Positions 16,821 through 24,761 of a DNA stretch of 64,000 bases are shown one piece after another. How positions within the stretch are numbered: the stretch's first letter is position 1; each line of letters opens with the position of its first letter. The stretch lies in NCBI GenBank assembly GCA_004555655.1, contig SFHJ01000009.1, forward strand, positions 1 to 64,000, given 5' to 3'. The translations under genes and the position numbers were made by a program. The DNA comes from Clostridiales bacterium (GTDB lineage Bacteria; Bacillota; Clostridia; Oscillospirales; Oscillospiraceae). A model generated the notes under the pieces. The model worked only from the letters and a program-made list of their open reading frames with translations, was not told the DNA's origin and made no database searches.

Positions 16821-17080
16821 CAGGGCTCCCGCCGTATGGCGGGAGCCCTCAGCGTGTCGAAAAGCCTCGCAGAGTTTCGCGCCCGCAGGCGCGAAAGACG
16901 TGTAGATCATTTTTCCCGGCGGCGTGTACGTCGGGAAAAATACACTCCGGCCTGCAAGTGTGCAGTCTGTCCGCCTTTGGCGGACAGATCGTGCGCGCAG
17001 CAGGCCGCAGCCTGTTGTCGAAAAACTCCAAAGGAGTTTTTCGACAGCCGCAAGGCTCCCGCCGTATGGCGGGAGCCTTG
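16821..17080. repeat. Multi-hairpin repeat, copy B
   Basis: Non-coding element between convergent genes. Outer hairpins with the same stem, GGCTCCCGCC-GTAT-GGCGGGAGCC, lie at 16822-16849 and 17051-17080. Inside are, in order: a conserved CAGCGTGTCGAAAA/GCCTCGCAGAG segment, TTCGCGCC/GGCGCGAA, a locus-specific hairpin (around 16908-16943), a CTGTCCGCC/GGCGGACAG hairpin, an imperfect CAGGCCGCAGCCTG palindrome, and GTCGAAAAACTCC/GGAGTTTTTCGAC. The same order occurs in copy C with changed but still paired arms. The last hairpin would end transcription in both directions. Confidence 0.85.
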
Positions 17081-17086
17081 CGGCGA

Positions 17087-18922
17087 TTATTCCACAGTTA
17101 CGCTCTTTGCCAGATTTCGCGGCTTGTCGATGTCGCAGCCGCGCTGCAGCGCGACGTAGTACGCAAACAGCTGCAGCGGCACCACGCCCAGCGACGGCAA
17201 AAACATCGGTTCGGTGTCGGGCACGGTCATGACCGCGTCGGCGGTCTTTTCCATCTGACCGCGCTGCTGCGCGGTGGTGAGCGCCAGCACGCTTGCGCCT
17301 CTGGCCTTGACCTCGACAACGTTGCTCATCGCCTTGTCAAACAGCGGCGCATAGGTACCCAGCGCCACGACGAGCGTGCCGGGCTCGATGAGTGAAATGG
17401 TGCCGTGCTTCAGCTCGCCCGAGGCATACGCCTCGGAATGGATATACGAGATCTCCTTCAGCTTGAGCGAGCCCTCCAGCCCCAGCGCATAGTCGAGATT
17501 CCGGCCGATGAAGAACACGGAGTCGTGGTTAAAATACTGTGAGGCAAAGTGCTTGATGTTTTCGCAGTCGGCCAGCACCGCGTCGAGCTGCTCGGGCAGG
17601 CGCTGCAGCGCGCAGACGAGCGCGTCATACCGCTCAGCTGTGAGCAGGCCCAGCGTGTCGGCCATATGGATGCCCAGCATGTCGAGCACGGCCAGCTGTG
17701 TGGAGTACGCCTTGGTGGTTGCAACGGCGATCTCGGGCCCGGCATAGGTGTAGAGCACGTCGTCGGACTCGCGCGCAATCGAGCTTCCCACCACGTTCAC
17801 GATCGACAAAATTCTTGCCCCGCGCGCTTTGGCCTCGCGCATGGCGGCCATGGTGTCAAGCGTCTCGCCTGACTGACTGATGACGATGGCGAGCGTCCGC
17901 TCATCCACGATGGGGTCACAGTAGCGGAACTCGGACGCCAGCGTAACCTCCACCGGGATGCGCGTGAGCGACTCGAGATTGTACTTGCCCATCATGCCCA
18001 CGTGGTACGACGAGCCGCAGGCGATGACGGCGATGTTGCGCAGGTTTTCCAGCTCGGTTCTGCCAAGCTGCAGGCCGTCAAAGACGAGCCGGCCGTCTTT
18101 GATGCGCGGCGAGATGGCGCGGCGCATCGCCTCAGGCTCTTCCATAATCTCCTTGAGCATGAAGTGCGGATATCCGCCCTTTTCCGCCGCCGAGATCTCC
18201 CAGTCGATGTGCTGCCGGGGCTTGGCGACCGGCAGTTCCATCGCGTTCAGAACCGTGATGCCATCGGCGGTCACGACGGCGACCTCGCCGTCTTCCATAT
18301 ACGATACCTCGCGCGTGTGCTGCACGAGCGCCGTCACGTCGGACGCAATGAAATTGCACCCCTCGCCGTAGCCCAAAAGCAGCGGCGCGTCTTTTCTGGC
18401 CGCGTAGATGCGGTCGGGTGCGTCGGCGCAGACGATGCCGAGCGCGTAAGCGCCCTCAATGCGGTGCAGCACCATGTACAAAGCGCCCAGCACCGTGTCT
18501 GTCTTCTTGTAGTAGTATTCCAATAGCTGCGCCACGACCTCGCTGTCGGTCTCTGAGGTGAAGCGCACGCCCTTGCGCTCGAGAAATTCGCGCAGTTCGA
18601 GATAATTCTCAATGATGCCGTTGTGCACCAGCGCGATCTTTCCGTCCTCGCTCAGATGCGGGTGGGAATTGATATCATTCGGCTCGCCGTGCGTGGCCCA
18701 GCGCGTGTGACCGATGCCCACCGTGCCGGGCAGCGTCCTGCCGCCGTCTGTCATCCCGGACAGGTTTTCCAGCCGCCCCTTGGCCTTGGCCACGTGGAGC
18801 TGCCCGCCGTCTGCCACGCAGATGCCCGCCGAGTCATAGCCCCGGTACTCGAGCCGCTTGAGGCCGCCCAGCAAAATGGGCGCGGCGGGCTCTTTGCCGA
18901 TATATCCAACAATACCGCACAT
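17087..18922 (-). CDS. glmS: Glutamine-fructose-6-phosphate aminotransferase
   Basis: Makes glucosamine-6-phosphate from fructose-6-phosphate and glutamine, the entry to cell-wall amino sugars. The N-terminal nucleophile Cys follows the initiator Met (MCGIVGYIG), with LEYRGYDSAG and GHTRWATHGEPN of the glutaminase domain. Two SIS isomerase domains follow (ISQSGETLDTM, TKAYSTQLAVLD), and the C-terminus DKPRNLAKSVTVE is the family tail. ATG at 18922 is fixed by this N-terminus and AGGAGG ten bases upstream; the frame extends left into the ribozyme but is not translated. 611 aa. Confidence 0.97.
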   Translation of the reverse strand: MCGIVGYIGKEPAAPILLGGLKRLEYRGYDSAGICVADGGQLHVAKAKGRLENLSGMTDGGRTLPGTVGIGHTRWATHGEPNDINSHPHLSEDGKIALVHNGIIENYLELREFLERKGVRFTSETDSEVVAQLLEYYYKKTDTVLGALYMVLHRIEGAYALGIVCADAPDRIYAARKDAPLLLGYGEGCNFIASDVTALVQHTREVSYMEDGEVAVVTADGITVLNAMELPVAKPRQHIDWEISAAEKGGYPHFMLKEIMEEPEAMRRAISPRIKDGRLVFDGLQLGRTELENLRNIAVIACGSSYHVGMMGKYNLESLTRIPVEVTLASEFRYCDPIVDERTLAIVISQSGETLDTMAAMREAKARGARILSIVNVVGSSIARESDDVLYTYAGPEIAVATTKAYSTQLAVLDMLGIHMADTLGLLTAERYDALVCALQRLPEQLDAVLADCENIKHFASQYFNHDSVFFIGRNLDYALGLEGSLKLKEISYIHSEAYASGELKHGTISLIEPGTLVVALGTYAPLFDKAMSNVVEVKARGASVLALTTAQQRGQMEKTADAVMTVPDTEPMFLPSLGVVPLQLFAYYVALQRGCDIDKPRNLAKSVTVE

Positions 18923-18964
18923 AATAGAAGTTCCTCCTGTTGATTTTCCAGGACAAACTCGCAG

Positions 18965-19121
18965 ATATTCGCCTGTTTGTCTGTTCACAGCCCCTCTGTT
19001 TTGCAGTTGCCCGCATATTTCTGACTGTGTCACGCGCACAGACCGGCACGAAAACGCATCCGCCGATATCTTCGATCACGTTTTCCCTCGTCATCCTGCA
19101 CGATGGCAGGAACACGGCGCT
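18965..19121 (-). ncRNA. glmS ribozyme (glucosamine-6-phosphate riboswitch)
   Basis: Self-cleaving leader that cuts glmS mRNA when glucosamine-6-phosphate binds. On the minus strand the core is plain: AAGCGCC just after the expected cleavage site (between 19121 and 19120), a P2 stem TTCCTGC/GCAGGA, TGACGAGG, a P3 stem GAAAACG/CGTTTTC enclosing ATCGAAGATATCGGCGGATG. The 3' pseudoknot domain runs to about 18965; its end is approximate. Confidence 0.88.
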
Positions 19122-19171
19122 TGTGATGGGCTTACCCCATGGGCCTCCTTTCCGTCTCTGCGATATGGCCT

Positions 19172-19177
19172 ATTATA
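19172..19177 (-). promoter_or_regulatory. glmS -10 box
   Basis: TATAAT on the minus strand, about 50 bases upstream of the ribozyme cleavage site. No good -35 box (TAGCTT at 17 bases). Upstream at 19191-19209 is the palindrome AAAAAAGC-TAT-GCTTTTTT, of unknown role. The 389-base stretch 18923-19311 holds the ribozyme, this promoter and the sigma-factor promoter. Confidence 0.5.
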
Positions 19178-19216
19178 TGACAACCGCACGAAAAAAGCTA
19201 TGCTTTTTTTCAGCGC

Positions 19217-19245
19217 TTGCGCCATACAGCGTTTTCGCGTAAAAT
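19217..19245 (+). promoter_or_regulatory. Promoter of sigma-factor operon
   Basis: TTGCGC (19217-19222), 17 bases, TAAAAT (19240-19245). Plausible sigma-A promoter; a self-recognised ECF promoter could be elsewhere. Confidence 0.45.
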
Positions 19246-19311
19246 TGATTCAGAAATTTGTGCAATCTTCCGGCGCGGTTTGCGACTGTATGGGTAGAAG
19301 GAGGCGGAAAA

Positions 19312-19863
19312 ATGGAGGACAACGCGATCATTCAGCTCTATTTTGACCGCGACGAGCGGGCGATCTCGTGCACGGACGAAAAATACGGCGCGCTGTGCAC
19401 GCGCATTGCGAAAAACATCGTGCAAAGCCGCGAGGACGCGGAGGAATGTGTCAGCGACACCTGGCACACCGCCTGGCGCACGATGCCGCCCACGTGGCCC
19501 GGGAGCCTGCGCGCGTTTTTGTCGCGCATTACGCGCAACCTCGCCATCAGCCGCGTGCGGCAGGAAACGGCGCAAAAGCGCGGCGGCGACCAGCTTCTGT
19601 GCGAGCTGACGGACTGCATCCCCGCGGCAAGTACGCCCGAGCGGCAGGCCGAGCTGCGCGAAATCACGGCCGCCATCAGCCGCTGGCTGGACACGCTTGC
19701 ACCGGACGACAGGGCGCTGTTTATCCGGCGCTACTACTTTGGCGACGATCTGAAAACGCTGGGAAGCTGCTGCGGACAGACCGGCAAACAGCTGGCGCAG
19801 CGGATGCTGCGGCTGCGCCGGCGGTTACAGTCTGCGCTGGAACAGGAGGGGATCACAGTATGA
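19312..19863 (+). CDS. Sigma-70 family (ECF-like) RNA polymerase sigma factor
   Basis: Alternative sigma factor of 183 aa. Region 2 is visible as YGALCTRIAKNIVQSREDAEECVSDT, with the aromatic TWHTAWRT stretch and FLSRITRNLAISRVRQ. Region 4 is the helix-turn-helix segment LAPDDRALFIRRYYFGDDLKTLG to LRLRRRLQSALEQEG. ATG at 19312 has AGGAGG upstream. It overlaps by four bases with the next gene, a membrane protein that is the likely anti-sigma partner. The Clostridia have many such pairs of unknown signal. Confidence 0.9.
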   Translation: MEDNAIIQLYFDRDERAISCTDEKYGALCTRIAKNIVQSREDAEECVSDTWHTAWRTMPPTWPGSLRAFLSRITRNLAISRVRQETAQKRGGDQLLCELTDCIPAASTPERQAELREITAAISRWLDTLAPDDRALFIRRYYFGDDLKTLGSCCGQTGKQLAQRMLRLRRRLQSALEQEGITV

Positions 19864-21419
19864 CGCAGGAAAGACGGCTATTTGACGCCATCGGCGAACT
19901 GCCCGACCGGCAGATCGACGAGGCCGGGACGCACAGGTTTCACAAGCGCGTATGGACGCGCTGGGCCGCGCTGGCGGCGGCTGCGGCGCTGGTGGTCGGA
20001 CTTGGCACGCTGGCGATGCGGCTTCTGGGCGGCGCTTCATCGGAAGCCCCGGGTGCGAATGCGGGCGGCGGAGGCGGTGACGGCGAGACGTACATGGCCT
20101 ACTGCGGGCCGGTTTTTCCGCTGCTGTCGCTGAACGGCGCCGGCGGCGTGACGGCTTCGCGCAATGTGGATTACGATTTTTCGCCCTATGCCACGCGCAT
20201 TGAACGTTACGGAGACGGCGAGGACGAATGGTACGAGACATATGACAACGAGGCCATCGTCACCGACAGCTATGTGCTCACGAATGAGACGGACGAGGCT
20301 GTCACGCTGGAACTGGCCTACCCCTTCGCGGGCAGCTTTTCAGATCCTGAGACATATCTGCCCGTCATTACGGTTGGTGGTGAAAGTGTCGGGGCGGGCC
20401 TTCTCGCCGGGCCGTATGCTGGCGGCTATTGCGGTGCAGCCAGCCCGGATGCCGACGATACCGAGCGCTGGAATCTGGCCCAGCCGACTTCGTGGCTCGA
20501 TTACAAGGCGCGCATCGAAAGCGGGTATCTGGAAACTGTGCTGGACGAATTTCCAGTGCTTGATCAGCCGCTGATCGTCTACCGCGTGTCGGACTATGTT
20601 GTGCCCGAAACGGATGCGGTCAATCCCACGCTGAATCTGGAGTTCTATGTGGATGAGGGCGCGCAAATCATCACGTTCAACTCCAACGGTGGAACCAACG
20701 ATGAGCAAACCGGCTATCGTGCGCGGCATATCGGCGGCCTTGGAAATACGTACCGCGCGCCGCAGCCGATGTATGTGGCGATTCTGGGCGGTGATCTGCG
20801 CAGTCTCACGATGCAGGGCTACGAAAACGGCGGCTGCGAGTCGGGCGAGGAACTGGAGATCACAGCGACGCTGACCCGGGAGGAGACGACACTTGGCGAA
20901 TTTATCCAGGTGCTGATTGCTGATACCGACGGCTACGGCTGGTACAGCCAACCCGGGCAGACGGAAATTTACGACTATCTGCCAGACGGCGTATTTTACG
21001 GTTGCGTGGCCGAGATGATTGAGCAGTACGGATTTTTGAGTGACAACCCCGCCGAGCGCTACTGGGGCGCGATGGAGGATTTTTTGGGCGAGACACGCAG
21101 CGTTACGCGGCTCATGTACCGCACGTTTGAACTGACGATTCCGGCGCATGAAAGCGTCACGGTCACAGCTTCGATGCGAAAACACGCGAGCTATGACTTC
21201 ATCGGCGAAAACGCCGGACGAAACGGCTACGATCTTGTGACAACGCTCGGCTCGAACCTCACGTTCACCGAACAGACGGCCTCGGTCAGCCGCACGGAAT
21301 GTATCGAACTGGTGCGGGATAGCTTCGGCTTCGACCTGGGAGCGGGCGTCACGCGCGTACAGCTTGACATGGAGCAGGCGCATTACTGCCTGGAAATCAC
21401 GAAAAAGGAAGAACCATAG
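19860..21419 (+). CDS. Membrane-anchored protein, probable anti-sigma partner
   Basis: 519 aa. A cytosolic N-terminus of about 35 residues (LFDAIGELPDRQIDEAGTHR), one membrane helix at about 36-58 (WAALAAAAALVVGLGTLAM), a Gly-rich linker, then a large extracellular domain of some 440 residues with no motif I recognise. The layout (short inside, single helix, big outside, ATGA overlap with a sigma gene) is that of an anti-sigma or sensor protein. The short cytosolic part is small for a zinc anti-sigma domain and lacks the usual His/Cys ligands. The frame extends left to 19368 over the sigma gene but is not used. Confidence 0.7.
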   Translation: MTQERRLFDAIGELPDRQIDEAGTHRFHKRVWTRWAALAAAAALVVGLGTLAMRLLGGASSEAPGANAGGGGGDGETYMAYCGPVFPLLSLNGAGGVTASRNVDYDFSPYATRIERYGDGEDEWYETYDNEAIVTDSYVLTNETDEAVTLELAYPFAGSFSDPETYLPVITVGGESVGAGLLAGPYAGGYCGAASPDADDTERWNLAQPTSWLDYKARIESGYLETVLDEFPVLDQPLIVYRVSDYVVPETDAVNPTLNLEFYVDEGAQIITFNSNGGTNDEQTGYRARHIGGLGNTYRAPQPMYVAILGGDLRSLTMQGYENGGCESGEELEITATLTREETTLGEFIQVLIADTDGYGWYSQPGQTEIYDYLPDGVFYGCVAEMIEQYGFLSDNPAERYWGAMEDFLGETRSVTRLMYRTFELTIPAHESVTVTASMRKHASYDFIGENAGRNGYDLVTTLGSNLTFTEQTASVSRTECIELVRDSFGFDLGAGVTRVQLDMEQAHYCLEITKKEEP

Positions 21420-21425
21420 CCTGCG

Positions 21426-21473
21426 GCGGGCGGAAGGTGCGAACTGGCATTTGCACTTTCCGCCCGCTTGTGT
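21426..21473 (+). terminator. Terminator after the anti-sigma gene
   Basis: Stem of 15 pairs with one G-T pair (21426-21440 with 21453-21467), followed by TTGTGTT. The right arm is also part of the next promoter. Confidence 0.75.
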
Positions 21474-21479
21474 TATTGT
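21451..21479 (+). promoter_or_regulatory. Ribokinase-gene promoter inside the terminator
   Basis: TTGCAC (21451-21456), 17 bases, TATTGT (21474-21479). The -35 box and spacer are the right arm of the preceding terminator. Confidence 0.55.
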
Positions 21480-21508
21480 AGAAGAAAACAGAAAAAGGAG
21501 CGGCGGAT

Positions 21509-22405
21509 ATGAGGATCGTCAATCTCGGCTCGAGCAATATCGACTACGTCTATCAGATGGAGCATTTTATCCGGCCCGGCGAAACGCTTGGCTGCGCGCA
21601 GCTTTCCATCGGCAGCGGCGGCAAGGGCCTGAACCAGTCCATTGCGCTGGCCCGCGCCGGCGCAGAGGTCTACCATGCGGGGCTGATCGGCCGCGAGGGT
21701 ACGTTTCTGCGCGAAAAAATGGCGGCCGCGGGCGTGCATGTCGAATTTGTCCGCTATGGCGAGGGCGCAAACGGCCACGCCATCATTCAGGTGGACAAAA
21801 CCGGGCAGAACTGCATCATTCTCTACGGCGGCACCAACCATCAGCTCACGCACGCGTTTGTGGACGAGGTGCTTTCACACTTTGCCGCAGGCGATATCGT
21901 GGTGCTGCAGAACGAGGTCAACGACATTCCCTATATCATCAATGCCGCGCACACAAAGGGCCTGCGCATCGCGTTCAACGCCGCGCCCATCGGCGAGGAG
22001 GTGCTGTGCTACCCCATTGAAAAGCTCGACTGGCTGATCGTAAACGAGATTGAAGGCGGCGCGCTGGCAGGTCAAACAGAGCCGGAGAAAATTCTGGATG
22101 TGCTGCATGCGCGCTATCCGTCTGTGCGCGTGCTGCTCACGCTGGGCACCGACGGCTGCGTCTACTGCGACCAGGAGCAAACCGTCCGCGTACCGGCCTG
22201 CCGCGTCACGGCCGTGGATACCACCGCCGCGGGCGACACGTTCATCGGCTTCTTCCTGCGCGGCGTGGCCGACGGCAGGCCGGTCAAAGACGCGCTCAGG
22301 CTTGCCACGGTGGCCAGCGCCATCGCCGTCACGCGCCCCGGCGCGGCGGACAGCGTGCCGGCGTATGACGAGGTGGCCTCGTCGGAGCTTTTGTCATGTC
22401 TGTAA
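21509..22405 (+). CDS. Ribokinase-type PfkB-family sugar kinase
   Basis: Phosphorylates ribose or another sugar/nucleoside with ATP. The N-terminal SGGKGLNQSIALARAGA and C-terminal DTTAAGDTFIGFFLRG are the two PfkB signatures; Asp in AAGDT is the catalytic base. 298 aa. AAAGGAG lies before the ATG at 21509. It overlaps the PrsW gene by ten bases. The N-terminus MRIVNLGSSNIDYVY fits ribokinase, but substrate is not proven. Confidence 0.85.
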   Translation: MRIVNLGSSNIDYVYQMEHFIRPGETLGCAQLSIGSGGKGLNQSIALARAGAEVYHAGLIGREGTFLREKMAAAGVHVEFVRYGEGANGHAIIQVDKTGQNCIILYGGTNHQLTHAFVDEVLSHFAAGDIVVLQNEVNDIPYIINAAHTKGLRIAFNAAPIGEEVLCYPIEKLDWLIVNEIEGGALAGQTEPEKILDVLHARYPSVRVLLTLGTDGCVYCDQEQTVRVPACRVTAVDTTAAGDTFIGFFLRGVADGRPVKDALRLATVASAIAVTRPGAADSVPAYDEVASSELLSCL

Positions 22406-23130
22406 ACTGGCTGAGCGTACAGCTGATGCTGATGCTGGCGGCGCTTTTGCCGTCGGCAGTGCTGCTCTTTCAGGTCTACCGGCTCGACAGCATCGAAAAA
22501 GAGCCGAAGCGGCTGCTGGCGGGGCTCGTGGGCGTGGGCGCGTTGGCGGGCGTGGCGGCCTGCGCGCTGGAATTGGGGCTCTTGTATCTGCTGCGCAGGC
22601 TCATGCCCGGCAGGAGCCTTGTGCGGCTGCTCATTGAAAATTTTCTGATTGTGGGCCTTCTGGAGGAGAACTGCAAATTCCTGCCCGTGCGCGCCATCAC
22701 ATGGCGCCATCCGGCGTTCAACTATCAGTTTGACGCGGTGGTCTACTGTGTGTTTGCCGCGCTGGGGTTTGCCGCGCTGGAAAATGTGCTCTACGTTGGG
22801 CAGTTCGGCCTGACGACTGCGCTCACGCGCGCGCTTTTGGCCGTGCCGGGGCATTTCTTCTTCGCGGTCTATATGGGCGTGTATCTGGGCGAGGCGAAGC
22901 GCGCCGAGCTGCGGCAGCGGCGTATGCTCGTCGAGGTGGCTGACGGCAAGAAGCGCTATCTTCTCGAGGCGCTGGCCGTACCGGCGCTGCTGCACGGGTT
23001 CTGGGATTTTACGCTGGCCTCCGGCAGCCGCCTGATGGCGGCGGTGTTCTACGTGTTTGTGCTGGCGTTCTTTGCCGACGCATTTTTGCGGCTGCGCCAC
23101 GCCGCGCTGAGCGATACGCCGCTGATTTAG
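22396..23130 (+). CDS. PrsW-family intramembrane metalloprotease
   Basis: Multi-pass membrane protein of 244 aa with the family's active-site residues: Glu90, Glu91 and Lys94 (LLEENCKF), Glu129 (FAALENVLY), His153 (VPGHFFFAV), and His200 and Asp204 (LHGFWDF). PrsW in Bacillus cleaves an anti-sigma factor. An ECF sigma/anti-sigma pair lies only 2.5 kb upstream on the same strand, which makes that a candidate substrate (inference). It overlaps the kinase gene and precedes the cysteine-desulfurase gene by 16 bases. Confidence 0.88.
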   Translation: MSVNWLSVQLMLMLAALLPSAVLLFQVYRLDSIEKEPKRLLAGLVGVGALAGVAACALELGLLYLLRRLMPGRSLVRLLIENFLIVGLLEENCKFLPVRAITWRHPAFNYQFDAVVYCVFAALGFAALENVLYVGQFGLTTALTRALLAVPGHFFFAVYMGVYLGEAKRAELRQRRMLVEVADGKKRYLLEALAVPALLHGFWDFTLASGSRLMAAVFYVFVLAFFADAFLRLRHAALSDTPLI

Positions 23131-23146
23131 AAAAGGAGCGATCTGC

Positions 23147-24283
23147 TTGATCTATCTTGACAACGCTGCTACCACGCTGCAAAAGCCCGCGTGTGTGGCG
23201 CAGGCGGTGCTGGAAGCAATGGGGACGCTCGGCAACTGCGCGCGCGGCGCGTATGGGGCGAGCCTCGGCGCGGCGCGCACGGTGTATGCGGTGCGTGAGC
23301 AGCTTGCACGGCTGTTTGGCTGCCCGCGCGCCGACCATGTGATCTTCACGCAGAATTCCACCCATGCGCTCAATATCGCGCTTTCGGGCCTGTTTTCGCC
23401 GGGCGATCATATCATCACCACCGACTGTGAGCACAACTCCGTCCTGCGCCCGGTCTTCCGCCTGCAGGCGCAGGGCGTGCAGGCCAGCTTCGTCCCGGCG
23501 GACAGGCAGGGCAGGCTTGACTATGACGCATTCGCGCGGCTCATCCGGCCCAATACGCGCGCGATCGTGTGCGTGCACGCGTCAAATCTGACGGGAAATC
23601 TCTTTGATATTGAAAGAATCGGCCGCATCGCGCACGAGCATGGCCTGCTGTTTGTTGTCGACGCGTCGCAGACGGCGGGCGTGTTCGGGCTTGACATGGC
23701 GCGCCAGCACATCGACGTCGTCTGCTTCACCGGCCATAAGAGCCTCTACGGCCCGCAGGGCACGGGCGGCATGTGCGTCCGCCCGGGCGTGGAAATCAGA
23801 CCCTTCGCTGTGGGCGGCACGGGCGTGCAGACGTATCTGCCCACCCAGCCCGCACAATATCCCACAAGGCTTGAGGCAGGCACGCTGAACGGCCACGGCA
23901 TCGCCGGGCTCGGCGCGGCGCTTTCGTGGCTGGAGGAAACGGGCATGGCGAACATCTGCGCGCACGAGCAGGCGCTTTTGCGCAGGTTCTACGACGGCGT
24001 GCGGAGAATTCCCGGTGTGACGGTCTACGGCGATTGGGACACGTGGCCGCGCGCGCCGGTCTGTGCGCTCAATATCCGCGGCCTTGATTCCGGCGAGGTC
24101 GCCGATGCACTGGCAGAGGACTTTGACATCGCCGTGCGCCCCGGCGCGCATTGTGCACCGAGGCTTCATACGGCGCTCGGTACGAAGGCCACGGGCGCGG
24201 TGCGCTTCAGCTTCGGCTTTTTCAACACCGAAGACGAGACCGATACCGCCATCGGCGCGGTGGAAAGGATTGCAGAGCCATGA
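23147..24283 (+). CDS. Cysteine desulfurase-like aminotransferase V (EF2568-like)
   Basis: PLP enzyme expected to release sulfur or selenium from (seleno)cysteine. The N-terminus IYLDNAATTLQKP is diagnostic, the PLP Lys is in FTGHKSLYGPQGTGG (about residue 199), and the active Cys is in RPGAHCAPRLHTALG (about 336). 378 aa. The start is TTG at 23147 with AAAAGGAG upstream; no ATG fits. It lacks iscU/nifU neighbours and instead overlaps a DUF3343 gene, the arrangement known from selenium-dependent molybdenum hydroxylase loci, where this branch is thought to supply selenium. Confidence 0.88.
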   Translation: MIYLDNAATTLQKPACVAQAVLEAMGTLGNCARGAYGASLGAARTVYAVREQLARLFGCPRADHVIFTQNSTHALNIALSGLFSPGDHIITTDCEHNSVLRPVFRLQAQGVQASFVPADRQGRLDYDAFARLIRPNTRAIVCVHASNLTGNLFDIERIGRIAHEHGLLFVVDASQTAGVFGLDMARQHIDVVCFTGHKSLYGPQGTGGMCVRPGVEIRPFAVGGTGVQTYLPTQPAQYPTRLEAGTLNGHGIAGLGAALSWLEETGMANICAHEQALLRRFYDGVRRIPGVTVYGDWDTWPRAPVCALNIRGLDSGEVADALAEDFDIAVRPGAHCAPRLHTALGTKATGAVRFSFGFFNTEDETDTAIGAVERIAEP

Positions 24284-24516
24284 AAGAGAAAAAACGGCAG
24301 CTCATTGTGACGTTTCACACCACGGCTGCGTCCGTGGCGATGGAGCGGGCGTGCAGGGCGGCGGGAATCGAGGGCCGGCTTGCGCCCGTGCCGCGTCAGC
24401 TCACGGCCGACTGCGGCATCAGCTGGCGCGCCGCGCCCGATGCGCGCGGGGCGCTTGAGCAGATCATCCGCGAAAACAATCTGGAAGCGGCGGGCATTTA
24501 CGAGATGGAAGTATGA
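24280..24516 (+). CDS. DUF3343 protein
   Basis: 78 aa, small soluble protein with the family pattern VTFHTTAASVAMERACRAAG followed by LAPVPRQLTADCGIS; one conserved Cys lies in TADCGISW. Biochemical function is unknown to me. It overlaps the desulfurase gene by four bases (ATGA), and this pairing is found with selenium use and Mo hydroxylases, so a role as selenium or sulfur carrier is plausible (inference). A terminator follows directly. Confidence 0.85.
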   Translation: MKEKKRQLIVTFHTTAASVAMERACRAAGIEGRLAPVPRQLTADCGISWRAAPDARGALEQIIRENNLEAAGIYEMEV

Positions 24517-24519
24517 CGG

Positions 24520-24554
24520 CGCGCGGCGGTCCAATGGGCCGCCGCGCGCGTTTT
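24520..24554 (+). terminator. Terminator after the DUF3343 gene
   Basis: CGCGCGGCGG (24520-24529) pairs with CCGCCGCGCG (24539-24548), then GCGTTTTG. Confidence 0.85.
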
Positions 24555-24606
24555 GTTCAGAACGAATGAAAGTTTCGCCTCAATTTGAAATAATCTGTCG
24601 ATTGTG

Positions 24607-24635
24607 TTGCAAGAAGGGTCAAAGCGCTGTATAAT
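24607..24635 (+). promoter_or_regulatory. Promoter of the molybdenum hydroxylase gene
   Basis: TTGCAA (24607-24612), 17 bases, TATAAT (24630-24635). A strong promoter giving a leader of about 120 bases before the ATG at 24762. Confidence 0.8.
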
Positions 24636-24648
24636 ATAAAAAAGATTT

Positions 24649-24738
24649 ATTTCGGCTAAATTTTTGTTTGGCCCTAAAAATGCGGAATGACGGTGGCGCT
24701 TGCGCCGAGAACAGCTCGCTGTGACGTATTGCCGAAAT
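24649..24738 (+). promoter_or_regulatory. Structured leader of the hydroxylase mRNA
   Basis: ATTTCGGC (24649-24656) pairs with GCCGAAAT (24731-24738), closing a region that contains GGCGC-TTG-CGCC and ACAGC-TCG-CTGT hairpins. It ends just before the AAAAAGGAG site. The right arm, TTGCCGAAAT, is the same ten bases as the inverted repeat before modB. It could be a metal- or cofactor-sensing RNA, or an operator that happens to be downstream of the promoter. It does not match what I recall of the Moco motif. Confidence 0.45.
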
Positions 24739-24761
24739 CTCGTCAAAAAGGAGTTTTTGCG

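Noticed and set aside
24649..24761. Moco (molybdenum cofactor) riboswitch in the hydroxylase leader
   Set aside because: The leader is structured but I could not find the conserved strings of the Moco motif; kept only as an unknown leader.
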